Source of the DNA: Cupriavidus taiwanensis
Lineage (GTDB): Bacteria > Pseudomonadota > Gammaproteobacteria > Burkholderiales > Burkholderiaceae
NCBI RefSeq assembly: GCF_900250075.1
Contig: NZ_LT977071.1
Span: 248,001 to 312,000 of the forward strand
Direction: 5' to 3'
DNA: 64,000 bases
Within the stretch, counting starts at the first letter, position 1; each line of letters begins with the position of its first letter. A model generated the notes under the pieces. It saw nothing but the letters and a program-made list of their open reading frames with translations. It was not told the origin of the DNA and ran no database searches. Positions 24,743 to 32,298 of this stretch are shown piece after piece. The position numbers and the translations under genes are program-made.

Positions 24743-25520
24743 AGCGCTGGCCGGTGTGCACGCTGTTTCGGATCGGCGCTGGCGGCGGCAACGCTACCCG
24801 CGCCAGCAGGCGCAACGCATTGCCACCGGCCATGCGCGCAAATGCGTCAGGCGTGGGACGCAGGGCGCGCAGCTTGGCCAGCTCCAGGCCGGGGTGCAGC
24901 CACGGTCCATCCGAACCGAACAGCAGCTTGCCGGGGCCGGCGCGCCGGAACGCTTCCTCCAGCACGTCGAAGCGCCGCACGCCCGAGGTATCGGCAAACA
25001 GGTTGGGATAGCGTGCGATCAGGTCCACCACTTGCCGCTGCGCCGCCCAGTCGTCGGCAAAGCTGCCCAGGTGCGCGAACACGAACGCCACCTCGGGATG
25101 GGTCTGGGCCAGCAGGCGCAGCGCGCCGGTCTCGCCGCCGGGGTCGTACAGCACCGGCAGCCGCCAGTGGCGCGCGGCATCGCAGACCTGCCGGTGGATC
25201 GGGGCATCGTGCCGATGCACCTTGATGCCGCGCAGGCCCAGCCGCAGCACGGCTTCCTCGATCATGCGATGGACGCGGTGCCGGTCACGTTCGGCATGGA
25301 TCATGGCAAAGCCGGTAAAGCGCCCGGGATCGGCGCGCGCCAGCGCCGCCACGTCGCGGTTGCCGCGCAGGTAGTCCGACTGGAACACCGGCAGCAGCAC
25401 CGCATGCGCGATGCCGGCCTGCCGCGCGCGCCGGACATAATCGGCCAGCGGCGCGGTGGTGTCCCACGGGCCCGTCATGCCGTCGCCCTGCCCGGCATGG
25501 ACATGGAAGTCGACGATCAT
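24687..25520 (-). CDS. amidohydrolase-2 family metal-dependent hydrolase
   Basis: A 277-aa TIM-barrel hydrolase. The metal-binding start MIVDFHVHAGQGDGM gives the H-x-H pair (residues 6 and 8). A later histidine lies in VAFVFAHLGSF (about 168), and the terminal aspartate is in LLFGSDGPWLHPG. Relatives are hydrolases or decarboxylases of small acids. The last 30 residues are alanine-rich and probably disordered. Its 3' end overlaps the convergent activator gene by 56 bp. Its start overlaps the stop of the upstream GIY-YIG-like gene (ATGA at 25517-25520), so it is the last gene of the sigma-54 cluster. Confidence 0.8.
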   Translation of the reverse strand: MIVDFHVHAGQGDGMTGPWDTTAPLADYVRRARQAGIAHAVLLPVFQSDYLRGNRDVAALARADPGRFTGFAMIHAERDRHRVHRMIEEAVLRLGLRGIKVHRHDAPIHRQVCDAARHWRLPVLYDPGGETGALRLLAQTHPEVAFVFAHLGSFADDWAAQRQVVDLIARYPNLFADTSGVRRFDVLEEAFRRAGPGKLLFGSDGPWLHPGLELAKLRALRPTPDAFARMAGGNALRLLARVALPPPAPIRNSVHTGQRFMPTARAAPVAATAAPGA

Positions 25521-26326
25521 CGCGGCAGCTCGAAGCGCTGGCCGGGCCCGTACTGCAGGTCATTGCCGGCGCCGAGGATGCCGGCCGGGACCAGGTTGCG
25601 AATCGACAGGCCGCTGCCGACGGTGACCGTGCCGCGCAGCTTGTCATTGGCCAGCGCGAAGCCCTTGTTGGCAAGCGTGCGCACGATGGCGTGCTCGACC
25701 GCCGCGCGCTCGCCGGCACTGGCCACGTTGGCGGTCCATACCGTCAGCGGCGGCGCGCAAGTGCACGCGGCGCCGGCGCGCGCGCTGCCCTGGCGCGCGT
25801 GGTACCAGCCATGCACGCCCAGCCGCGCCGGCAGGCTGGCCGCCGTGCCGACATAGACCGGCGTCGCACCGCGCTGGAACAGGTAGACGCCGCCGCCGCG
25901 GGTGGCGCGCGCGGCGGCGTCCAGGCTCGGCCAGCGCCGCCATTGCAGCGTCACGTTGGCGGATTTGGGCGCGGACTCGAATGCCAGTTCCGCAAGCGCT
26001 GGCTCGCTCTCGTAGCGGCTCGCCGGCGCGCGCCACCGGTCCAGGCTGAGCCCCACCAGCGACAGCCGGCCCGCCTGCCGCCGGGCCAGCAGGCAGGCGC
26101 GGCAGCAGGCGCCGCCGCTGTCCAGCCGGCTCTCATACCGCGCCGTACCGCGGCGCGAGGGCGTGCCGATGCGGCGTGCGCGGGCCACCAGCTGGCGCAG
26201 GTCGGTCAGCAGTGCCTGCGGCGGCGTGCCGGCCGGATAGCGGCGCACCTCCGCCAGCAGCCGCAGCAGCCGGCGCATGCGCCACGGCGCCAGTTCCAGT
26301 GTTTCACCTTCCGCAGTCTTGAACAT
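25517..26326 (-). CDS. GIY-YIG-like protein of unknown function
   Basis: A 269-aa protein starting at ATG 26326 after GGGAGAG. Residues 146-172 read GGVYLFQRG, then PVYVGTA, then LPARLGVH, which looks like the GIY and YIG strands and following arginine of a GIY-YIG nuclease fold. A cysteine cluster (GGACCRACLL) is at about 71-80, and a Gly-rich C-terminal segment lies at IRNLVPAGILGAGNDLQYG. No DNA-binding domain is obvious. It may be a nuclease or a repurposed GIY-YIG fold. It overlaps both neighbours (23 bp with the PLP enzyme gene, 4 bp with the amidohydrolase gene), so it is an integral part of the operon. Confidence 0.6.
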   Translation of the reverse strand: MFKTAEGETLELAPWRMRRLLRLLAEVRRYPAGTPPQALLTDLRQLVARARRIGTPSRRGTARYESRLDSGGACCRACLLARRQAGRLSLVGLSLDRWRAPASRYESEPALAELAFESAPKSANVTLQWRRWPSLDAAARATRGGGVYLFQRGATPVYVGTAASLPARLGVHGWYHARQGSARAGAACTCAPPLTVWTANVASAGERAAVEHAIVRTLANKGFALANDKLRGTVTVGSGLSIRNLVPAGILGAGNDLQYGPGQRFELPR

Positions 26327-27443
26327 GGAATCTCTCCCGATAGGCCGGCGGCGCACGCCCGCGCGGCGCGGCCGGCTGGCCCGCCAGCAAGGCAAGCGCC
26401 TGCAGCAGGCCGTCAATCTCTTGCAGTGCATGGCTGGCGCGCACCACCACCGCCACGGCGCAGCGCCCTTCGGCCTGCCGCAGCAATGCCGTGCGGAAGC
26501 CCGCGGCGCGCAGCCCCGCGTGCAGCGCGCGTGTGCGCCCGGCAGAGCCCAGCCGCAGCTGCTGCATGGGGTGCAGCGGCACGCTGACCTGCAGGTCCGG
26601 CAAGCGGTGCTGCGCCAGCCAGCGCAAACCCCGCCGCAGGCGCCGCACGCGCTCCAGCAACGCCGCGCGCAGCGCGTCGCCGTCGCAACCGTTGCGCGCC
26701 AGCGCGTTCAGGCCGGCCAGCAGCGCGGCCTGCGAAGCAGCGCTGCAATGGGCCTGGGTCGGGCCGTCGCGGGCGATCTCGCCCACCAGCGCGGCGGGGC
26801 CACACAGCGTGGCCAGCGGCGCGCCGAAGGCCTTGGCCCACGATGCCAGCAGCAGCACCGGCTCGGCGCTCGCCAGGCCCGCGTAGCGCAGCAGCCCGCC
26901 ACCGCCGCTGCCCCACGGACGTCCCGGCCCGGGTTGCGCGCCGGCCAGGCCCAGCAGCTGCGTGTGGTCGGCCACCACCAGGCCGCCACGCTCGCGCACC
27001 AGCGCCAGATAGCGGCGCAGCGCCACCGGCGCGCCTTCGCGACGCGTGCCGTCGGTGACCACCGCGGGCGGACGGGTGCCCGCGCCCTGGCGCAAGCGCC
27101 GCGCCAGGTCCGCCAGGTCGGCATGGCGGAACAGCGTGACCGGGACGCCGAGCCCGCGCACCCGCTCGAGCCCCCAGCGCATCACCGGATAGAGGGTGTC
27201 ATCCGCTACCAGTGCATGCGTGCGCCCGAGCCGGTCGAACAGGTCCAGCGACAGGTGCAGCGTCGACGGCCCGGCCAGGCCCGCCTCGCAACCCTGCAGC
27301 GCCGCCGCCTGCGCCGCCAGCGTGCCGGCCAGCGGCGACACGGCCAGCGCGGCAGGCGTGCCGGTCGTGAGCGCCGCATAGCTGCCCAGTTGCGCGGCGG
27401 GATGCGACATGCCCAGGTAGAGCGCCGACGCGAAATCGATCAT
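26304..27443 (-). CDS. AOS/KBL-like PLP-dependent enzyme
   Basis: A 379-aa fold-type I PLP protein resembling 8-amino-7-oxononanoate synthase and 2-amino-3-ketobutyrate ligase. The ring-nitrogen aspartate lies in GGLVVADHTQLLGLAG (D159). The Schiff-base lysine is in LLLASWAKAFGAPLATLCGP (K204), with an upstream VVTDGTRREGAPVALRRY block as in the family. Known members join an amino acid to an acyl-CoA with decarboxylation. No biotin or threonine genes are nearby, so a cluster-specific product is likely. It overlaps the next gene by 23 bp and follows the 682-aa gene after 58 bp. Confidence 0.75.
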   Translation of the reverse strand: MIDFASALYLGMSHPAAQLGSYAALTTGTPAALAVSPLAGTLAAQAAALQGCEAGLAGPSTLHLSLDLFDRLGRTHALVADDTLYPVMRWGLERVRGLGVPVTLFRHADLADLARRLRQGAGTRPPAVVTDGTRREGAPVALRRYLALVRERGGLVVADHTQLLGLAGAQPGPGRPWGSGGGGLLRYAGLASAEPVLLLASWAKAFGAPLATLCGPAALVGEIARDGPTQAHCSAASQAALLAGLNALARNGCDGDALRAALLERVRRLRRGLRWLAQHRLPDLQVSVPLHPMQQLRLGSAGRTRALHAGLRAAGFRTALLRQAEGRCAVAVVVRASHALQEIDGLLQALALLAGQPAAPRGRAPPAYRERFHVQDCGR

Positions 27444-27501
27444 GGCCGCCTGCCTCTCCTCTCGCCTGCATCGCTGTCACTGCCGTTCCCGCCTGCCACG
27501 C

Positions 27502-29550
27502 TCAGGCCACCTGCGCACCTCGGTGCTCTTGCAGCCGGCGCAGCAGGTGCATGCCCGGCACCTGCACGTCGACCGGCTCGGCACCGATGTCGACGCCGGT
27601 GACGGCCCGGTACGAGTGGATATAGGTCTGGATCTCGGGGCGGAAATACGCCGCCCAGTTCGCCGCGTTGGACGGATCCGTGACCGAATTCCAGTCGCTC
27701 CAGCGGATCGACGACACGATCTGTTCGCCGGTGGTGGCCAGCTGCCAGAACTGGTAGGTATTGGTGTCGCCCCACCCCTGCAGCTTGCGCATGCTTTCCA
27801 CCGAGTGCATCCACGGCTCCGGATACGCGATCATCGAGCGCCGCGGCAGGAACTCGCGGAACTCCGGCCGCGCCAGGATCCACTGCTGCATCATCATCTC
27901 GATGCGCGAGGTGGTCGGCAGGTCGCCGAACTGGTTATGCGCGCCCTCGGACAGGATCAGGTGCACCTCGCGCAGTGCGTTCAGCAGCGGGAAACCATCG
28001 GGCACCACGGTGGTATCGTCCGCCTGCCGGAAGAACGGCACGCACAGGTTCAGCAGCGTATGGAACGCGCCCAGGAACTTGCTGCGGCTGTCGGCCGGCT
28101 GGATGCGCGGCACCGCGCGCCCGAACAGGCGGAAGCCATACTCGTGCAGGTACTCGGCCGCACGCCGCTCGATCGGCAGCCGGTGCTGCTCATCCTGAAC
28201 CCAGCCCCAGATGATGTTGCTCACCGGCCGCAGCGGATCCAGCTCGAGCTGGTTGAGCGGGTCCCTGGGCCCGCCGGAGAGATTCTGGAAGCGGCGCGAG
28301 ATGGCGTTCATGGTCTGCACCAGCTGCAGCTCCTCCATCCAGTAGCTCCAGATCAGTTCGATCAGCGGCGGCGCGCTCAGCTTGGCCGAGATGTCGTTGT
28401 TCCAGTGCTGCAGCCACAGGCAGCCGTCGCCGCACGGGCCGTCGTCGCGCGGCACCAGTTCGCGCGATTCCGACAGCGGCTCGGCGGGATGCATGGCCGG
28501 TTCCGTGGCGCCGGAACGCGCGAAGGACTCGCGCATGCTGTCGACGGTGCGCCCCGCGTCGGTGCCCTGCAAGCCCTGCACCACGCGCTCCAGGTAGGGC
28601 AGCGTGGGCGACCCGTTCTTGCCGAAATACTGGCTGGCGATGTCCTCCACCTGTGCCAGCTCCAGCCGCAAGCCGAGCCGTTCATTGGCCAGCCGGATCG
28701 CCGCTTCATCGGTCCGCAGCAGCCTGGCGATGGCGCCGCTGTCGTGCGGGGACGGCACCACGGCGCCCCACGTCACCACGAAGGCCTCGGTGGCCACCTT
28801 CAGCGCGCGGTAGGCGTCGGTGTCCGAGAACGGCAGGAAACGACGCCGGCTCAGCCGCGCGGCTTCGTCGTACAGCGCCGGGCCGGCGGGTGCGCCGGCG
28901 CGGGCGGGGAGCGGGCTGGTGCCAAAGAACAGCAGGTCCACCTGGCGCGCGTAGTTGGCCCAGCTCAGCATGTCCGCGTTGCGCTTGATCAGCAGCCACA
29001 GCGCCCAGTCCCCCGTCAGGTCGCGCGAGGTGCGCTTGAGGCTGAATGACGGCTCGTGGTAGTCCTTCACTCCCACCGGGCCGGAACGCGCCCCGATGGG
29101 GTCGACCTCGGCGCCGCTCGCTTCGTCGCCTTGTGGTTCGGCGCCCTCGCCGGCGTCAGGGTACGGCGGCGCCTTCAGCCGGCCCGGCACAGTGACCTCG
29201 CGCCGGCCGCCCAGCTTCGCGGCAGCATCGAACAGCATATCGTCCGGAATGCCCAGCGCCGCCAGCTTGCGCATGGTGCGCGCCACCTCGCCGAGCGCCG
29301 CGGACAGGCCCTCTTCCCTCTGGCTCCAGGCGTCCGAAGGCCCGACGCGGATCTCCAGCCTGGCCTCGGTGCCGGGCTTCAGGCGCAGCTGCTCCATCTC
29401 GCGCGGCTCGCCTTCGCGTGCGTAGACCGCCAGCTTCAGGTATTTGTGGCCCTCGGTCAGCCTGGTGAAGTCATAGTGCCAGTCACCGTCGGTATTGCCT
29501 GTCGGCACCAGCGCGTACTCCACGCGACCCGACTCCGTGTTCGTGTTCAT
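27502..29550 (-). CDS. large protein of unknown function in the sigma-54 cluster
   Basis: A 682-aa soluble protein starting at ATG 29550 with AAGGAG before it. I recognise no domain. The N-terminal third is mixed, with a beta-rich opening (YALVPTGN, DWHYDFTRL, YLKLAVYARE) and an acidic linker near 130-150. The remainder is Trp/Tyr-rich and looks helical: LWLLIKRNADMLSWANYA, CLWLQHWNNDISAKL, IELIWSYWMEELQLVQTM, then NIIWGWVQDEQHRLP. It has no signal peptide or membrane segment. The gene starts 19 bp after the metalloprotease-like gene, so it is cotranscribed. It could be a structural or substrate-processing part of the system. Confidence 0.8.
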   Translation of the reverse strand: MNTNTESGRVEYALVPTGNTDGDWHYDFTRLTEGHKYLKLAVYAREGEPREMEQLRLKPGTEARLEIRVGPSDAWSQREEGLSAALGEVARTMRKLAALGIPDDMLFDAAAKLGGRREVTVPGRLKAPPYPDAGEGAEPQGDEASGAEVDPIGARSGPVGVKDYHEPSFSLKRTSRDLTGDWALWLLIKRNADMLSWANYARQVDLLFFGTSPLPARAGAPAGPALYDEAARLSRRRFLPFSDTDAYRALKVATEAFVVTWGAVVPSPHDSGAIARLLRTDEAAIRLANERLGLRLELAQVEDIASQYFGKNGSPTLPYLERVVQGLQGTDAGRTVDSMRESFARSGATEPAMHPAEPLSESRELVPRDDGPCGDGCLWLQHWNNDISAKLSAPPLIELIWSYWMEELQLVQTMNAISRRFQNLSGGPRDPLNQLELDPLRPVSNIIWGWVQDEQHRLPIERRAAEYLHEYGFRLFGRAVPRIQPADSRSKFLGAFHTLLNLCVPFFRQADDTTVVPDGFPLLNALREVHLILSEGAHNQFGDLPTTSRIEMMMQQWILARPEFREFLPRRSMIAYPEPWMHSVESMRKLQGWGDTNTYQFWQLATTGEQIVSSIRWSDWNSVTDPSNAANWAAYFRPEIQTYIHSYRAVTGVDIGAEPVDVQVPGMHLLRRLQEHRGAQVA

Positions 29551-29569
29551 CACGTTCTCCTTCAGCAAA

Positions 29570-30955
29570 TCACGCGTAGGCCGCGACTGGCATGCGCAGC
29601 GGCTGCCGTCGCTGGTTGAGCGCCTCGCTCAGCTGTGCACTGCCGGCGCTCCAGGGCAGATAGCCGGCCAGTGCCCAGCGCTGCAGCAAGGCCGAGATGG
29701 TGCGCAACTCGACATCTGGCGCGAGCAGGCCGCTGTAGCGGGCCTGCCCCAGCACCGCGAACGCCAGCGTCGGGGTATCGGCCAGGTACTGGTGCGGGCG
29801 CGACCGCACCAGGCGCCACAGCCGCAACAGGTTGGCGGGATCGCGGCCGGGCAGCCGCAGCGCCTGGCCCAGCGTGCGCCCGCCCAGCCGCGGCGCGCGC
29901 AACGCGAGCAACCTGGTCACGAACGCCGGGATCGACTGGTCCAGCTGCGCGAACGCGCGCCGTTGGGCGGCGCTCATCTGCCAGCGCGGATAGAGCCGCT
30001 CCCACACCTGCTCGAGCGCATCCCACTGCGGATGCGGATACAACGCACGGCCCATCGCCACCGACAGCTTGACGCGGATCCACGGCGCCGGATGCGGGTC
30101 GTCGAGGTTGATGCGCAGCACGAAGGCGCGCGGCAGGCTCACCACGCTCATCAGCCCGCACGTGGCGGTGATGCCCACCCGCGACACCGCCCACAGATCG
30201 GCGACGATCTCGCTGATCCAGCGCTCCCAGGCGCGCCAGACTTGCGGCGGCGCCGCCGATGCAGGCGTCGCGCCGACACCGCCTGACACCAGCCACAACC
30301 CCCGCTGGCCGTGGCCGTTAGCGGCGGCGCGGCGGTACGCATTGGCCAGGTCCAGCAGCGCGGCGGCCTGGTGGCCAACTTCGTGGAACAGGGACGCGGC
30401 CAGGCCGGTGCCCACCATGCGCTCGCGCGGCATGCGGATCACCGCCACCGGATTGGCGCCGCCACCGGGCAGGCGCGTCCGCGCCCGCCGGATCGCGCCG
30501 CCATGGCCGCGCTCGACATAGCAGATCACCTGCGGCAGGTCGATCGCCACGCCGGGCTGCCGCAGCCCGTCGCGCGCGGCCACGTCCAGCCCCGCCAGCC
30601 AGACGCCGGTGCCATGCTGGCTGCGTTGCGTCAGCACTTCGGCAAAGATCTCGAAATGCGTGAGCGCGGCGTGGAAATACAGCTTGAGCATGGCGTAGCG
30701 CCGCTGTGCGCGCGCCACCGCGGCGGGTTCGGGCCGCGCGGCGCGCAGCGCGCCGAGGAAGCGCCCGATGCGCCGGCGCAGCTGGTGCCGCGCCGCCTGG
30801 ATATGGCGCTCGATGGCGCTCATGGCTTCGTCGCTGATATTGGCGGCGGGGACCATCGGCATCTGCAGCGCGTAGGGCAGCTGCGCGTCCAGGCGGGCGC
30901 GGATGCCGAGCACCTCCTGTTCCAGCAACCGCAGGGCGTTGGCACAAGCGTTCAT
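29570..30955 (-). CDS. HExxH zinc-metalloprotease-like protein
   Basis: A 461-aa protein. A zincin motif HEVGH is at residues 191-195 (ASLFHEVGHQAAALLDL). A possible third ligand, E249, is in ERWISEIVADLWAVS, the spacing seen in gluzincin-type enzymes. The first 110 residues are helical and basic. The C-terminal half (from about 300) contains LYPHPQWDALEQVWERLYP and Leu/Arg-rich helices and has no family I recognise. No signal peptide is visible. It is the second gene of the sigma-54 cluster, 51 bp after the EFE-rich protein gene. It may cleave that protein or another cluster product (inference). Confidence 0.65.
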   Translation of the reverse strand: MNACANALRLLEQEVLGIRARLDAQLPYALQMPMVPAANISDEAMSAIERHIQAARHQLRRRIGRFLGALRAARPEPAAVARAQRRYAMLKLYFHAALTHFEIFAEVLTQRSQHGTGVWLAGLDVAARDGLRQPGVAIDLPQVICYVERGHGGAIRRARTRLPGGGANPVAVIRMPRERMVGTGLAASLFHEVGHQAAALLDLANAYRRAAANGHGQRGLWLVSGGVGATPASAAPPQVWRAWERWISEIVADLWAVSRVGITATCGLMSVVSLPRAFVLRINLDDPHPAPWIRVKLSVAMGRALYPHPQWDALEQVWERLYPRWQMSAAQRRAFAQLDQSIPAFVTRLLALRAPRLGGRTLGQALRLPGRDPANLLRLWRLVRSRPHQYLADTPTLAFAVLGQARYSGLLAPDVELRTISALLQRWALAGYLPWSAGSAQLSEALNQRRQPLRMPVAAYA

Positions 30956-31006
30956 GACGGCGGCCTCGGGGTCGTAGCGCGAATGTCGAAGGCGGATGGG
31001 GACGGC

Positions 31007-31954
31007 TCAGAACATCGGCCGAGGCGGTGCCAGGTACAGGATCAGCGCGCGCCCGTTGCGCGAACGCCGCCACTGCCCGCCCATCGGCAGCGCCGCCGCG
31101 GCCAGGCCGCCTTGCGCGGCTCCGTTGCCGCACGACGGGCACGACCCCGCGCCGCCATTGGCGTAGCCCGCATACGGACTGCGCACCGCCGCGGCCATGC
31201 TGGCCACCGGCTGCGCCCCGGCAGCGCCGCTGGCCGCCGGCCCGAAGATCGGCGGCGTGCCCATCTGCCGCGCCGCCGCCACGCCGTTCTGCGAAATCGT
31301 GCGCATGGCGGGCAACAGCCCCGGCGCCACCTGGCGCGCGGCCTGCAGGAACGCCGCGCGCGCGGCACGCGACGGCGGCACGTTGCGCGGCATGGTCAGC
31401 AGATTGCGGGTGGCCTGCTGGCCGATGCGGACCACGCGGCGCGCCACCTCGAATTCGCGGTCCTCGTTGCTCAGGCCCTCGAGCTCCAGACCGAGCGCGC
31501 TGCCGGCCATGCTGGCCAGCTTGCCGCCGATCGCGCCGCCCGCGCCGGGCACCACCAGGTTGCCGAGCGCGCTGCCCACCACCGGCAACGCCGCCTTGGC
31601 CGCCGAACGCAGGATGCCGCCCAGCGCCTTGCCCGCCGACGACCTGGCAAAGCTGCTGGCGGCGCGTCCCACCGAGCGCACCAGGCCGCCCAGGAACTGC
31701 TCCATTTCCTGTTCGCTGTTGACGGCCAGCAACTCGGCCGCCAGTTCCATCTCCTGCATCTCGCCGGAGACCTCTTGCTCGAACTCGTTCTCGAATTCTC
31801 CCTCGCCCTCGAATTCGCCTTCGAACTCGGTCGCCATGCCGCCGAGTTCCTGGCCCAGCTCGCCTGCCTCCATCAGCTCCGAGGCCAGCTCCTGTTCGAG
31901 CTCGTTGTAGCCGGTGCCCCAACCGCCCGGCCTGGAAGTCCCGATATCGTGCAT
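31007..31954 (-). CDS. acidic EFE-repeat / glycine-zipper protein, first gene of the sigma-54 cluster
   Basis: A 315-aa protein in four parts. Residues 18-75 are Glu/Phe-rich, with tandem EFEGEFEGEGEFENEFE. Residues 85-155 form hydrophobic, glycine-zipper-like helices (FLGGLVRSVGRAASS, ALPVVGSALGNLVVPGAGG, IGGKLASMAGSALG). A conserved-looking block SNEDREFEVARRVVRIGQQ sits near 162-180. The C-terminal part has CPSC (272-275) and a basic/hydrophobic tail GGQWRRSRNGRALILYLA. No cleavable signal is present. The design suggests a protein that is soluble through its acidic part and can insert into membranes or oligomerise. The ribosome site is AAGGAG; the sigma-54 promoter is at 32013-32028. Confidence 0.75.
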   Translation of the reverse strand: MHDIGTSRPGGWGTGYNELEQELASELMEAGELGQELGGMATEFEGEFEGEGEFENEFEQEVSGEMQEMELAAELLAVNSEQEMEQFLGGLVRSVGRAASSFARSSAGKALGGILRSAAKAALPVVGSALGNLVVPGAGGAIGGKLASMAGSALGLELEGLSNEDREFEVARRVVRIGQQATRNLLTMPRNVPPSRAARAAFLQAARQVAPGLLPAMRTISQNGVAAARQMGTPPIFGPAASGAAGAQPVASMAAAVRSPYAGYANGGAGSCPSCGNGAAQGGLAAAALPMGGQWRRSRNGRALILYLAPPRPMF

Positions 31955-32012
31955 TTGCAGCTCCTTTCAGGTTAGGTTGGCGAGCCGCAGCGGAACTCGC
32001 GTGACCACCTTG

Positions 32013-32028
32013 TGCACGCGCCGTGCCA
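32013..32028 (-). promoter_or_regulatory. sigma-54 (RpoN) promoter of the cluster
   Basis: The minus strand reads TGGCACGGCGCGTGCA. Against the -24/-12 consensus TGGCAC-N5-TTGCA there is one mismatch (G for the first T), and exactly 10 bp separate the invariant GG and GC. Transcription would start near 32002, giving a 5' leader of about 48 bases before the EFE-protein start at 31954. A sigma-54-type activator gene sits at the other end of the cluster, which supports the assignment. Confidence 0.7.
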
Positions 32029-32097
32029 GCCCGCGCAGAACGTCTAAGTCCCTGAAAAGGCGAGATATTGGGAAAATCCCCGGCGGCCGGCGGCGAA

Positions 32098-32112
32098 CCG
32101 CGCTTCGCGCGG
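32098..32112. promoter_or_regulatory. candidate activator site 1
   Basis: CCGCGC-TTC-GCGCGG, a perfect 6-bp inverted repeat about 70 bp upstream of the -24 element. It shares the core CGCGCTTCGC with the second palindrome. It could instead be part of a terminator for the lipoprotein gene upstream, although no T-run follows. Confidence 0.35.
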
Positions 32113-32136
32113 CGCCGGCCTGGGGTGCGGGATCAG

Positions 32137-32152
32137 GCGAAGCGCGCTTCGC
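32137..32152. promoter_or_regulatory. candidate activator site 2
   Basis: GCGAAGCGCGCTTCGC, a perfect 16-bp palindrome about 110 bp upstream of the -24 element, the usual distance for enhancer sites of sigma-54 activators. It shares the core CGCGCTTCGC with site 1. Confidence 0.4.
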
Positions 32153-32298
32153 TGCCCGGGCGCAGTCTGGAATGCAGGATCGGCGCGACCCTCCCGTCCG
32201 GCGCGGCATGACCTGCCCACGCCTTCACCGGCTTCACGCCGCCTGCTGTCTGCGCGGAGGATGGCGGCAGGGGTCCATGCCCCCGCCGCCGGTCCCGC

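Larger units (their letters stand above)
31955..32298 (-). other. promoter region of the EFE/metalloprotease cluster
   Basis: 344 bp between the lipoprotein gene end and the EFE-protein start. It contains the sigma-54-type promoter (32013-32028) and two G+C-rich palindromes (32098-32112, 32137-32152) that share CGCGCTTCGC. I find no gene in it. Confidence 0.6.

Noticed and set aside
30311..31975. A 554-codon plus-strand open frame opposite the EFE and HExxH genes
   Set aside because: The minus-strand genes have ribosome sites, a promoter and motif-bearing products. The plus frame is Arg/Ala/His-rich shadow.
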